From: Chromobacterium alkanivorans
Lineage (GTDB): Bacteria > Pseudomonadota > Gammaproteobacteria > Burkholderiales > Chromobacteriaceae
Assembly: GCF_016937655.1 (NCBI RefSeq)
Contig: NZ_JAFHKL010000004.1
Location: forward strand, 62,001 to 126,000
Direction: 5' to 3'
Length of the DNA stretch: 64,000 nucleotides
The position numbers and the translations under genes are program-made. Shown here one piece after another: positions 42,183 to 51,341 of this stretch. The stretch's first letter is position 1. Each line of letters starts with the position of its first letter. The notes beneath the pieces are model-generated. The model did no database searches and was not told the DNA's origin. It saw only the letters and a program-made list of their open reading frames with translations.

Positions 42183-42818
42183 ATGCAAACCCTCATCGAC
42201 GGTTTTCTGAAATTCCAACAGGAAGCCTTTCCCCAGCGTTCGGCGCTGTTCCGCGAGCTGGCCGACAAGCAGGCGCCCGGCGCGCTGTTCATCACCTGCT
42301 CGGACAGCCGCGTGGTGCCGGAACTGCTGACTCAGCAAGAACCCGGCGAGCTGTTCGTGATCCGCAACGCCGGCAACATCGTGCCCTGCTACGGGCCGGA
42401 GCCGGGCGGCGTCACCGCCTCGGTGGAGTACGCGGTGGCCGCGCTGGGCGTCGCCGACATCGTGGTCTGCGGCCACTCCGACTGCGGCGCGATGACGGCG
42501 ATCGCCAACGGCCACTGCCTGGACCATCTGCCAGCGGTGGCCGGCTGGCTGCGCCACGCCGACTCCGCCAAAGTGGTCAACGCGGCGCGCAGCCACGACA
42601 GCGCCCGCCAGCGGCTGGACGACATGGTCAGGGAAAACGTCGTCGCCCAGCTGGCCAACCTCAAGACCCATCCCTCGGTGGCGCTGGCGATGCGCCAAGG
42701 CCGGCTGCGCCTGCACGGCTGGGTCTACGACATCGAAACCGGCGACATCCTGGCCCTGGACCACTCCAGCCAGCGCTTCGTTTCCCTGACGGATTTTCCG
42801 CTGACCCGCGCCGCCTGA
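42183..42818 (+). CDS. cynT: CynT, beta-class carbonic anhydrase
   Basis: A 211-residue beta-carbonic anhydrase. The start at 42183 has AAGGAG upstream. The zinc ligands C39, H98 and C101 and the Asp41-Arg43 dyad ('ITCSDSR', 'VCGHSDCGA') are at the positions known for E. coli CynT. It supplies bicarbonate to cyanase and prevents its loss as CO2. cynS follows 42 nt later. Confidence 0.93.
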   Translation: MQTLIDGFLKFQQEAFPQRSALFRELADKQAPGALFITCSDSRVVPELLTQQEPGELFVIRNAGNIVPCYGPEPGGVTASVEYAVAALGVADIVVCGHSDCGAMTAIANGHCLDHLPAVAGWLRHADSAKVVNAARSHDSARQRLDDMVRENVVAQLANLKTHPSVALAMRQGRLRLHGWVYDIETGDILALDHSSQRFVSLTDFPLTRAA

Positions 42819-42860
42819 AACCGGCGCATCCGACACCAACCCTAGAGAAAGGACCATCCC

Positions 42861-43331
42861 ATGCAACAATCCAACATCAGCCAGGACCTCCGCGTCGAAC
42901 TGACTGCCCGCGCCCTCGCCGCCAAGGCCTTGAAAGACCTGAGCTGGGAGCAAGTGGCCGCCGACACCGGCCTCAGCCTGGCCTATGTCACCGCCGCCGT
43001 GCTGGGCCAGCACGCGCTGCCCAAGCCGGCCGCGGAGCTGGTCTGCGAACGGCTGGGCCTGAGCGCGGCCGACGCCTTGCAACTGCAAGCCATTCCGCTG
43101 CGCGGCAGCATACCCGGCGGCATTCCCACCGACCCCACCATCTACCGCTTCTATGAAATGATCCAGATCTACGGCACCACGCTGAAGGCGCTGGTGCACG
43201 AGAAATTTGGCGACGGCATCATCAGCGCCATCAACTTCAAGCTGGACATCCGCAAAGTGGAAGACCCGGACGGCGGCGAACGCGCGGTGATCACCCTGGA
43301 CGGCAAGTTCTTGCCCAATAAGCCCTATTAA
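42861..43331 (+). CDS. cynS: CynS, cyanate hydratase (cyanase)
   Basis: A 156-residue enzyme that converts cyanate and bicarbonate to ammonia and CO2. The catalytic residues Arg96, Glu99 and Ser122 are exactly placed ('[10 protein letters not shown]', 'DGIISAINF'). The N-terminal helical DNA-binding-like domain and the length match CynS. AGAAAGGA lies upstream of the ATG. Confidence 0.95.
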   Translation: MQQSNISQDLRVELTARALAAKALKDLSWEQVAADTGLSLAYVTAAVLGQHALPKPAAELVCERLGLSAADALQLQAIPLRGSIPGGIPTDPTIYRFYEMIQIYGTTLKALVHEKFGDGIISAINFKLDIRKVEDPDGGERAVITLDGKFLPNKPY

Positions 43332-43337
43332 GCACCC

Positions 43338-43361
43338 GTTCACGCCCGCAAGGGCGTGAAC
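43338..43361 (+). terminator. Hairpin after cynS
   Basis: GTTCACGCCC and GGGCGTGAAC form a perfect 10-bp stem with a GCAA loop just after the cynS stop. There is no clear T-run, so it may be a stabilising hairpin rather than a strict terminator. Confidence 0.6.
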
Positions 43362-43400
43362 ACGTTCTGATGGCTTCCCCCAACCCAACGCGGCCCCAAC

Positions 43401-44015
43401 CGTAGGGTGGGGGCGCGCAGCGATGCCCACGCGGAAACGGGTGCGACGCCACAGGCCGCCGGACAGCCGCGTGTTGGTGGGTATCGCCTTACGGCTCCAC
43501 CCACCCTACCCAAACGTCGCCAACCGTAGGGTGGGAGGAGCGCAGCGATACCCACGCGGAAACGAATACGACGCCATCAACCTACCGGATAGCCGCCTGT
43601 TGGTGGGTATCGCCTACGGCTCCACCCACCCTACCCACGCGCCGCCAACCGTAGGGTGGGAGGAGCGAAGCGATGCCCACGCGGAAACGGACACGACGCC
43701 ATCAACCTACCGGGCAGCCGTGCGTTGGTGGGTATCGCCTACGGCTTCACCCACCCTACCCAAACGCCGCCAACCGTAGGGTGGGAGGAGCGCAGCGATA
43801 CCCACGCGGAACGGTTCGACGCCATAGGACCGCCGGACTGCCGCGCGTTGGTGGGTATCGCCTACGGCTCCACCCACCCTACCCACGCGCTGCCAACCGT
43901 AGGGTGGGTGGAGCGCAGCGATACCCACGCGGGAAACGACCTCGACGCCCAAAACCTGCCGAACAGCCGCGCGTTGGCGGGGTTCGCCTACAGCTTCACC
44001 CACAGCGCGGGCTGG
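43401..44015. repeat. Array of five hairpin-forming tandem repeats, about 124 bp each
   Basis: CGTAGGGTGG starts at 43401, 43525, 43650, 43775 and 43898 (spacings 124, 125, 125, 123). Each unit runs from CGTAGGGTGGGAGGAGCGCA through GATACCCACGCGG, a variable middle, then GTTGGTGGGTATCGCC and CTCCACCCACCCTAC. The end of each unit is complementary to its start, so each can fold into a long hairpin. The middle of the unit varies. The last unit is degenerate. Similar single copies are common as dispersed repeats in Proteobacteria (from memory); a five-fold tandem array is less usual. Confidence 0.9.
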
Positions 44016-44401
44016 CTTCGGACGGCCAAAGGCTCCGGCGCCGGCGCGCCCACCAGCGCCTGACGGGCGGTGACTATATTGCTGAAGCCCGCCAGGCGAT
44101 AGCATTCCCGCGCACAGGTGTCGCGGTTGGTCCATTTCCCGGACGCCCACATCCGCAACAAGGCGACGCGGGCGGGCTCGTGCTCGCCACGCCATTTGTC
44201 CCACAGGTAAAAACTCGTCTGCGCCTGCCGGATCTCCAGATGGATGGCGGCAGTGTCGGCCGGATGGTCCGGGTGGTCGTCCGCCAGCGCAATGGCCCCG
44301 ATGCACTCTTCGTAGGCGGAGATCAAACTGGCGGCGCGTTGGAGGACGTCGCGGTGCTGGATCAGCAGCTTCATCATGGCAATGCTCTCCCTGATAGCCA
44401 T
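43988..44401 (-). CDS. Unrecognised small protein
   Basis: About 137 residues from ATG 44401, which is joined to the upstream stop as TGATG. A shorter form from ATG 44377 ('MMKLLIQHRDVLQRAAS') has GGGAG in front and may be the true start. The protein is helical in appearance, with a Trp- and Cys-containing middle ('KWTNRDTCARECYRLAGFSN'). The last residues and stop codon are formed by the end of the hairpin-repeat array. I know no family. It forms a two-gene unit with the gene upstream. Confidence 0.55.
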   Translation of the reverse strand: MAIRESIAMMKLLIQHRDVLQRAASLISAYEECIGAIALADDHPDHPADTAAIHLEIRQAQTSFYLWDKWRGEHEPARVALLRMWASGKWTNRDTCARECYRLAGFSNIVTARQALVGAPAPEPLAVRSQPALWVKL

Positions 44402-44781
44402 CACAGCACGCCGTTAAAGTGTTCCAGCCCCTGTTTCAAGCGCTGCTGTATCGGCTCCAGCAAGGCCAGCGCGTCCTCGCTGGTAAACAGCAGCGGCTCG
44501 TCGCGGCGTTCCAGCAAGGTGATCAAGGCCAATAAGCCGGTGTGGGCGGTGCGCATGTCCATCAGGCCGCGCAGTAGCGCGCTGTCCAGTTCGACATAGC
44601 AATGGTTCAGTTGCTGGCCCAGTTCGCCCAGCTGCACCAGATCGCCGGTGACGGCGGGCAAGCGCTTTGAACAGCGGTGTAACTGCTCCATCAACGGTGC
44701 AGCGGCGGGTGTGGCGGCTTGGCCTGCGCAATGGGGGCAAGCGGGAGGCGGCATAGCGGGGGGAAAGGTAGAGAAGGTCAT
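44401..44781 (-). CDS. Unrecognised small protein with CPHC motif
   Basis: About 126 residues from ATG 44781 ('MTFSTFPPAMPPPACPHCAG'), chosen because GGAG lies 6 nt upstream; a longer frame to 44850 lacks this. After a Pro-rich start with CPHC comes a helical region with Leu periodicity ('LLRGLMDMRTAHTGLLALIT'). No membrane segment is clear. I know no family. Its stop overlaps the start of the next gene by one base, so the two are probably co-translated. Confidence 0.55.
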   Translation of the reverse strand: MTFSTFPPAMPPPACPHCAGQAATPAAAPLMEQLHRCSKRLPAVTGDLVQLGELGQQLNHCYVELDSALLRGLMDMRTAHTGLLALITLLERRDEPLLFTSEDALALLEPIQQRLKQGLEHFNGVL

Positions 44782-45141
44782 CACGGTCTCCATGTCATCT
44801 GTGGAAACCTGCCCAGGCGAGGCTGGGGCAGGCACATGACAAGGTTGCAAAACCGGCTAGCTTCTTCCAAAGAACCGGCAGCCCTCAAGGGGCTCCCTGC
44901 CACGACCCGCCCCGAATGGGTACGGCGTGGCAACAGACGTAACGGTGCCAAAGCGGACCGTTGTGTCTGCGGGAGAAGCTAGTTTGGGTTTGCAAGCCCT
45001 GCGCTGTGTGATTGAGCACGGCGCGGAACCAAGCCTAAACAGGCTGGTGGAGGGCGTCAAGGCATTGGGAGAGCCGCAAGCCGCGGGAAGATAAGCATGG
45101 CGTGTAATTCGCGGGATAGCCGCGCGCGGGCGTCAGGCCAA
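44782..45141. other. 360-bp gene-free stretch
   Basis: I see no gene with support. It should contain the promoter for the two small genes on the minus strand. No clear repeats or terminator were found. Confidence 0.4.
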
Positions 45142-45870
45142 TCAGGGAAGAGGAAGTATGGATTGATTAATGCGCTGCATCAGTTCGGGGCTGGCCTGCT
45201 TGCTGCACATGATGTAGCGCTTGAGCCCTTCGGGAATGTCTTTGAAAGACAAGATCGTCAGTTTTTTCGCATCGATTTCTTTTTTCTGCAGCAAGTATTT
45301 GTAGTCCTCGACATCGATCAGCATATAGTCGGCGCGCTGAGAAACAATCATTTGCGCCAGTTCGCCCGGCGTCACCGTCGAATCCATCACCGCGGCGGCG
45401 GCGTGCTCAATCATCGCATCCAATTCAGGGCCATAGGAAACGCCGGCCACTTTGCCCAGCTTGAATTCAGGACTGGCGAACAGCGCTTTTAGCGTGCTGA
45501 ATTTTTGGATGTTTTTTGCGGATTTGATATTGGCCAATACCAGGTGCGGCTTGTCTTGGTGAATGGCCGAGGAAAACAGCGCAAAGGCCTCGCGCTCCGG
45601 CGTTTTATACCAGCCGGGGGAACAAATCAGTTTCTTATTGGCTTGGATATTGTTGAGAATGCGTTTGGCGGGCACTTCCTCAAACTCCGCCGACACCGCC
45701 GCGCGGTGCAAGATTTCAATGGTCCGCTCCAATAAAAAACCTGCCGGTTTTCCATTCTGGCTATAGCTGTAGGGCGGTTTGTCCCGATACTGCAAGGACA
45801 GGGCCTGCTCCGCCAAGCAGCCCGGCGCGCACCCCAGCAATAAGAGGGAAAAGAGTAGCCGCTTAGCCAT
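45142..45870 (-). CDS. Periplasmic solute-binding protein, SBP_bac_3-like
   Basis: A 242-residue exported protein. The start at 45870 follows GGAGG; the signal peptide is 'MAKRLLFSLLLLGCAPGCLA'. The mature protein opens 'LSLQYRDKPPYSYSQNGKPA' and has 'ICSPGWYKTPEREAFALFSS', as in family 3 binding proteins that stand alone in beta- and gamma-proteobacteria. No transporter genes adjoin it. The ligand is unknown. Confidence 0.78.
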   Translation of the reverse strand: MAKRLLFSLLLLGCAPGCLAEQALSLQYRDKPPYSYSQNGKPAGFLLERTIEILHRAAVSAEFEEVPAKRILNNIQANKKLICSPGWYKTPEREAFALFSSAIHQDKPHLVLANIKSAKNIQKFSTLKALFASPEFKLGKVAGVSYGPELDAMIEHAAAAVMDSTVTPGELAQMIVSQRADYMLIDVEDYKYLLQKKEIDAKKLTILSFKDIPEGLKRYIMCSKQASPELMQRINQSILPLP

Positions 45871-46150
45871 ATGTCCTCCAGCCGGGTTCCGTCGCGCGAG
45901 CATGGGCGCGATCTGGTTTGAGCATGCGGCGGCGTAACGGCTTGGGCCGTTAAGCCGCGCCCGCGTCGTATGGCTCAAGGTCGAATCTTTTGAAAAGATA
46001 AATTTAAAGCCGCGGTGATGGCTCCACTATAGGATTATTTTTCCCTGGCGGCGGCGCGTCGAACCGCTGAGTTGCGCATGCCCTGGAAGGGCTTGCCTTG
46101 CGGGGCAAGCCCGCGCCCGCCGGCCGGCTTCGGCGTCCGCGCCGGGCGCA
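45871..46150. other. 280-bp gap between the binding-protein gene and the tpx terminator
   Basis: I see no gene. The AT-rich part at about 45985-46040 is the likely promoter of the binding-protein gene on the minus strand. Confidence 0.4.
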
Positions 46151-46176
46151 AAAAAACCCGCCATACCGGCGGGTTT
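46151..46176 (-). terminator. tpx terminator
   Basis: AAACCCGCC and GGCGGGTTT form a 9-bp stem; on the minus strand it is followed by a T-run. It lies just after the tpx stop codon. Confidence 0.85.
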
Positions 46177-46194
46177 GGTTTGCGGTGGCGCAGC

Positions 46195-46692
<498 letters not shown>

Positions 46693-46790
46693 GTGGGAAT
46701 TCCTTATTTGGGTTCAGGGGTGAGTGACTCCGCTAGTGTGCGGCACACTGGCCGAATTTCAACCCCTCCCAAAGTAGGGCCAAGCCCATC

Positions 46791-47618
46791 TCAGCCGGCC
46801 GGCCGGCTGCGCAAGCGCTCGGAACGGCCGCGCAACCACTCCAGCGTCAGCAGCATCAGCACCGAGAAACCAATCAACAGCGTGGCCGCCGCGGCGATGG
46901 CGGGGCTGAGGTTTTCGCGGATGCCGCTGAACATCGCCCGCGGCAGCGTCGTCTGGCCCGGCCCGGCGACGAACAGCGTCACCACCACCTCGTCGAAGGA
47001 GGTGCCGAAGGCGAACAGCGCGCCGGAGATCACCCCCGGCGCGATCAGCGGCAGCGTCACCTTGAAGAAAACCCGCAGCGGCGACGCGCCCAGGCTGGCG
47101 GCGGCGCGCACCAGATTGCGGTTGAAGCCCTGCAGCGTGGCGCTGACGGTGATCACCACGAAGGGCACGCCCAAGGCCGCGTGCAGCAACACCAGCGTCA
47201 GATAGCTGTTGTCCATGCCCAAGGGCGCGAAGAACAGATAGCCGGCCACGCCGACGATCACCACCGGCACCACCATCGGCGAGATCAGCACCGCCATCAG
47301 CAGGCCCTTGCCGGGAAACTCGGCGCGGGTCAGGCCGATGGCGGCCAGCGTGCCCAGCGTCATCGCCAGCACGGTGGCCAGCGGCGCGACGATCAGGCTG
47401 TTCTGCAAGGCGCGCATCCACTCCGCCGAGGAGAAGAATTCCTGATACCAGCGCAGGGAGAAGCCGTTGAGCGGATAGACCAGGAAGGCGCTGCCGTTGA
47501 AGGACAGCGGGATGATCACCAGTACCGGCAGCACCAGAAACAGCAGCGTCAGGCCGCTCAGCAGGCGGTGCAGGTAAAACCACAAACGTTCTTCCGGCAA
47601 GGTGTGATGGCTTGGCAT
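46791..47618 (-). CDS. ABC permease, PotC-like
   Basis: A 275-residue inner-membrane permease of the polyamine/spermidine type, last gene of a five-gene operon. It has six membrane segments and the EAA loop 'RAAASLGASPLRVFFKVTLP'. 'FGTSFDEVVVTLFVAGPGQ' is typical of PotC-like proteins. It starts 52 nt after the partner permease. Confidence 0.87.
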   Translation of the reverse strand: MPSHHTLPEERLWFYLHRLLSGLTLLFLVLPVLVIIPLSFNGSAFLVYPLNGFSLRWYQEFFSSAEWMRALQNSLIVAPLATVLAMTLGTLAAIGLTRAEFPGKGLLMAVLISPMVVPVVIVGVAGYLFFAPLGMDNSYLTLVLLHAALGVPFVVITVSATLQGFNRNLVRAAASLGASPLRVFFKVTLPLIAPGVISGALFAFGTSFDEVVVTLFVAGPGQTTLPRAMFSGIRENLSPAIAAAATLLIGFSVLMLLTLEWLRGRSERLRSRPAG

Positions 47619-47670
47619 CGGTTTGGCTCTCCAGTATCGGTTTGGTCCAAGCGGCTATCCAGGCGGCGCT

Positions 47671-48930
47671 TCAGCCCAGCCGCAGCCGCTCGCTGCCCAC
47701 CAGGCGGTGGTAAACCGCGTACAGCAGCAAGGTGGCCGCCAGCAGCAAGCCGCCCAGCGCGGTGGCCATGCCCCAGTTGATGGTGGTGTTGGTGTAGAAG
47801 GCGACGAAATAGCTGACCATCTGGTCATTGGGGCTGCCCAGCAAGGCCGGGGTGATGTAGTAGCCGATGGACAGGATGAACACCAGCAGGCAGCCGGCGC
47901 CGACGCCGGCCACGGTCTGCGGCGCGTACACCCGCCAGAAGCTGGCGAAGGGGTGGCAGCCCAGCGAGATCGCCGCGCGCAAATAGCTGGGCGAGATGCC
48001 CTTCATCACGCTGTAGATGGGCAGAATCATGAAGGGCAGCAGGATGTGCACCATGGCGATGTAGACGCCGACGCGGTTGAACACCAGCTGCAGCGGCTGC
48101 TCGATCAGGCCCAGGCTCATCAAGGCGGCGTTGATCAGGCCGCCTGACTGCAGCAGCACGATCCAGGCGGCCACCCGCACCAGCACCGAGGTCCAGAACG
48201 GCAGCAGCACCATGATCATCAGCAGATTGCTGCGGCGCGTGGGCAGGCTGGCCAGCAGATAAGCCAGCGGGTAGGCCAGCAGCAGGCACAGCGCGGTCAC
48301 CACCAGGCTCATCCAGAAGGTGCGGGCGAACACGCTCAGGTAAATGCCCTGATCCGGCATCGCGCGGCTGAGCTCGCCCAGGTCGTCGATGCGGTGATCC
48401 AGCGACGCCAGCAGATAGTAAGGGGTGTAGGCGGACTGGTTGCGGCGTATCGCCAGCCAGTAGGCTGGATCGCCCCAGCGCTCGTCCAGCTCGGTCAGCG
48501 CCTGCTTGAACGAGGCCGGCGCCGGCTCCAGCGGCAAGGCGCGCGCGGTCTTGCCCAGCAGGCTGCGGTAGCCGGGCACTTCCATGTTCAGCCGCTTGCC
48601 CAGATCGCCCAGCGTCTGCCGCTCGCCGGCCAGGCTCACGTCGTCGACGAGCGCGCGGTAGGCCGCTTCCGGCGGCAGCGATTTGCCGTCCCAGACCGCC
48701 AGCGCCCGCACCGTCCGCGGCAAGTTGCCCGCCACCTCGGGATTGTCGACGCTGCGCAGCAGCAGCGCGCCGATGGGCACGATGAAGGTCAGCAACAGGA
48801 ACAACAGCAGCGGCGCCACCAGCGCCAGCGACTTGAGCTTGCCCAGCCGCTCCGCCCGGGCCAGCCGCGCCTTCAGGGGCCGCTCGTCCGGCGCGGACGC
48901 GCGGGAATGGGATACCGTGGAAGCCGTCAT
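47671..48930 (-). CDS. ABC permease, PotB-like, with long N-terminal periplasmic insert
   Basis: A 419-residue permease. After the first helix ('LALVAPLLLFLLLTFIVPIG') comes an insert of about 130 residues before the permease core, so it is longer than E. coli PotB (about 285). The core has the EAA loop 'RAAISLGCHPFASFWRVYAP'. Long-insert forms occur in some polyamine- or opine-type systems. It pairs with the downstream PotC-like permease. Confidence 0.85.
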   Translation of the reverse strand: MTASTVSHSRASAPDERPLKARLARAERLGKLKSLALVAPLLLFLLLTFIVPIGALLLRSVDNPEVAGNLPRTVRALAVWDGKSLPPEAAYRALVDDVSLAGERQTLGDLGKRLNMEVPGYRSLLGKTARALPLEPAPASFKQALTELDERWGDPAYWLAIRRNQSAYTPYYLLASLDHRIDDLGELSRAMPDQGIYLSVFARTFWMSLVVTALCLLLAYPLAYLLASLPTRRSNLLMIMVLLPFWTSVLVRVAAWIVLLQSGGLINAALMSLGLIEQPLQLVFNRVGVYIAMVHILLPFMILPIYSVMKGISPSYLRAAISLGCHPFASFWRVYAPQTVAGVGAGCLLVFILSIGYYITPALLGSPNDQMVSYFVAFYTNTTINWGMATALGGLLLAATLLLYAVYHRLVGSERLRLG

Positions 48931-48987
48931 GACCTTACTCCGTTATGGCCGCCGAAAGGCGGCCTCCGCTAAATGAAGGACGAGCGC

Positions 48988-50022
48988 TTACTTAGCCGCC
49001 CAGGCGTTGAAACGCTGTTCCAAGCTCTCGGCGTGGTCGGCCCAGAATTCCAGATTGATCTTCAGCGCGTCCTTGATGTTCTGCGGCGCGGTGGGCAGAT
49101 CCGGCAGCTCGCTCTTGTCCAGCAACGGAATCGCCCGCTTATTGCTGGGACCGTAGGCGATGTTCTGCGAATAGACCTTCTGGTTTTCCGGCTTGCTGGC
49201 GAAGGCGATGAACTGGTAGGCCTGCTCGCGCTTGGGCGTGCCCTTGGGAATCGACCAGTAGTCGAAGTCGTAGAGATTGCCGTTCCACACCACTTTCAGA
49301 TTCTTGCCCTCCTTGCGCGCCACCGCGATGCGGCCGTTGAAGGCGGAGCTCATCACCACATCGCCGGAAGCCAGGTATTGCGGCGGCTGGGCGCCGGCCT
49401 CCCACCACTGCAGATAGGGCTTGATCTGATCCAGCTTCTTGAAGGCGCGGTCCACGCCGGCCGCGGTGCCCAGCGCCGGATAGACCTCCTTGGCCGCCAC
49501 GCCGTCGGCCAGCAGCGCGATCTCCAGCGTGCCCTTGGCGCCCTTGCGCAAGCCGCGCTTGCCGGGGAATTTCTTCACGTCCCAGAAATCCTTCCAGCCC
49601 GCCGGCGCGGTCTTCAGCTTGTCGGCGTTGTAGGCCAGCGCGGTGGACCAGACGAAGATGCCGATGCCGCAGGGCTGGGCCGCGCCGGGCACGAAGTCCG
49701 CCTTGTTGCCGATGCGCGCGTAGTCCAGCCGTTCCAGCAGGCCCTCGTCGCAGCCACGCACCAGTTCCGGCGATTCCACTTCCAGCACGTCCCAGGACAC
49801 GCTCTTGGTGTCCACCATCGCCTTGAGTTTGGCCATTTCGCCGTTGTACTCGCCGCTGACCAGCTTGAGCCCGGCGCTCTTCTGGAATGGCGCGTAATAG
49901 GCCTTGGCCTGGGCGTCCTTATTGGCGCCGCCGTAGGAAATTACCGTCAAATCCTTGGCCGAAGCCGCACCGGCCAAAGCCAGCGCCGCGCCCAGCAGCA
50001 TGCATCCTTGTTTCTTCACCAT
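48988..50022 (-). CDS. Periplasmic polyamine-type binding protein, paralogue 1
   Basis: A 344-residue PotD/PotF-like binding protein. The start at 50022 (MVKKQGC) is set by AGGAG 7 nt upstream; an ATG 6 nt earlier is too close to it. The signal peptide ends 'LAGAASAKD'. 'LTVISYGGANKDAQAKAYYA' opens the mature protein. It is highly similar to the next-upstream gene over its whole length, a tandem duplication. The ligand is inferred as polyamine-like. Confidence 0.85.
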   Translation of the reverse strand: MVKKQGCMLLGAALALAGAASAKDLTVISYGGANKDAQAKAYYAPFQKSAGLKLVSGEYNGEMAKLKAMVDTKSVSWDVLEVESPELVRGCDEGLLERLDYARIGNKADFVPGAAQPCGIGIFVWSTALAYNADKLKTAPAGWKDFWDVKKFPGKRGLRKGAKGTLEIALLADGVAAKEVYPALGTAAGVDRAFKKLDQIKPYLQWWEAGAQPPQYLASGDVVMSSAFNGRIAVARKEGKNLKVVWNGNLYDFDYWSIPKGTPKREQAYQFIAFASKPENQKVYSQNIAYGPSNKRAIPLLDKSELPDLPTAPQNIKDALKINLEFWADHAESLEQRFNAWAAK

Positions 50023-50087
50023 CCCCATTCTCCTTGTTGACTGCATCGTGACGCCGGCTTGGCCGGCGTGGCTTGCCAAACACTCTC

Positions 50088-51131
50088 TCAGCGCAGCCCC
50101 CAGGCCGTGAAGCGCTGCTCCAGGCTTTCGCCATGATCGGCCCAGAATTCCAGATCCACCTTCATCGCGTTCCTCATGTTCTGCGGCGCGGTGGGCAGCT
50201 CCTGCAGCTCCGCCTGGTTCAGCAGCGACAGCGTTTTCTTGTTGCTGGGGCCGTAACTCATGTTCTGGGAATAGACCTTCTGGTTTTCCGGCTTGCTGGC
50301 GAAGGCGATGAAGCGGTAAGCCGCGTCCTTGTTGGGCGAGCCTTTGGGAATGGCCCAGGAGTCGAAGTCGTACAGACTGCCGTCCCAGACGATCTTCAGG
50401 TTCTTGCCCTCTTTCCGCGCCGCGGCGATGCGGCCGCTGTAGACCGAGCTCATCACCACATCGCCGGAGGCCAGGTATTGCGGCGGCTGCGCGCCGGCCT
50501 CCCACCACTGGATATGGGGTTTGAGCTGGGCCAGCTTCCTGAAGGCGCGCTCGACGCCGGCCGGCGTGGCCAGCACGCGATACACGTCCTTGGCGGGAAC
50601 GCCGTCGGCCAGCAAGGCGATTTCCAGCGTGTATTTGGCGCCTTTGCGCATGCCGCGTTTACCGGGGAATTTCTTCACGTCCCAGAAATCCTTCCAGCCG
50701 GCCGGCGCGGTCTTGAGCTTGTCGGCGTTGTAGGCCAAGGCGGTGGACCAGACCAGGGTGCCGATGCCGCAGGCCTGGACCGCGCCCGGCAGAAAATCCG
50801 CCTTATTGCCGATGCGCGCGTAATCCAGCCGTTCGAACAACCCTTCGTCGCAGCCGCGCGCCAGTTCCGGCGACTCCACTTCCAGCACGTCCCAGGACAC
50901 GCTCTTGGTGTCCACCATCGCCTTGAGCTTGGCCATTTCGCCGTTGTACTCGCCGGCTAGCACCTTGATGCCGGTGGCTTGCTGAAACGGCTGGTAATAA
51001 GCCTTGGCCTGCGCCACCTTGCTGGCGCCGCCAAAGGAAATCACGGTCAAATCCCGGGCCTGAGCGGCGCCGGCCAGGCCGGCGATCAATACGGCCGCGG
51101 CCGGCAAGGCGTAACTACAGCGTGTCATCAT
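50088..51131 (-). CDS. Periplasmic polyamine-type binding protein, paralogue 2
   Basis: About 347 residues, with a signal peptide ending 'GLAGAAQARD' and mature start 'LTVISFGGASKVAQAKAYYQ'. It shares most residues with paralogue 1, including 'MVDTKSVSWDVLEVESPEL' and 'WWEAGAQPPQYLASGDVV'. Two adjacent ATGs (51131 and 51128) follow AGGAG; either may be used. Having two binding proteins for one permease pair suggests two ligands or affinity classes. Confidence 0.85.
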   Translation of the reverse strand: MMTRCSYALPAAAVLIAGLAGAAQARDLTVISFGGASKVAQAKAYYQPFQQATGIKVLAGEYNGEMAKLKAMVDTKSVSWDVLEVESPELARGCDEGLFERLDYARIGNKADFLPGAVQACGIGTLVWSTALAYNADKLKTAPAGWKDFWDVKKFPGKRGMRKGAKYTLEIALLADGVPAKDVYRVLATPAGVERAFRKLAQLKPHIQWWEAGAQPPQYLASGDVVMSSVYSGRIAAARKEGKNLKIVWDGSLYDFDSWAIPKGSPNKDAAYRFIAFASKPENQKVYSQNMSYGPSNKKTLSLLNQAELQELPTAPQNMRNAMKVDLEFWADHGESLEQRFTAWGLR

Positions 51132-51176
51132 CACTCTCCTGCGCGAGGGCGGCGGAACGGAGGAGCCGCCGCGATA

Positions 51177-51318
51177 AGAACCTGATTACGATCTGCTGCG
51201 CGTCTGCGATACGGCGTTGAAAACCGCTTCGAAATGCTCATGTACCGTGTGTACACTCCGCTTTATCAGCGGTTTTCGCCTTGTCTCGCCTTAGCTCGCG
51301 AGATCGTAAACACGTTCT
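51177..51318. repeat. MITE-like element inside the polyamine-type ABC operon
   Basis: A 142-bp element with inverted ends AGAACCTGATTACGATCT and AGATCGTAAACACGTTCT. It is nearly identical to 56482-56623, including CGAAATGCTCATGTACC and TTTTCGCCTTGTCTCGCCTT. It separates the ATPase gene from the rest of the operon, where it could alter transcript levels or stability. Confidence 0.75.
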
Positions 51319-51341
51319 AAGAACCAACGAGGAAGGCCGGC

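Noticed and set aside
43401-44015. CRISPR array
   Set aside because: The period is about 124 bp, most of each unit is conserved and self-complementary, and no short repeat with unique 30-40-nt spacers or cas gene is seen.
43423-44599. Open frames running through the hairpin repeats on the plus strand
   Set aside because: Their translations simply repeat the DNA unit; they lack ribosome-binding sites and similarity, and one overlaps the two better-supported minus-strand genes.
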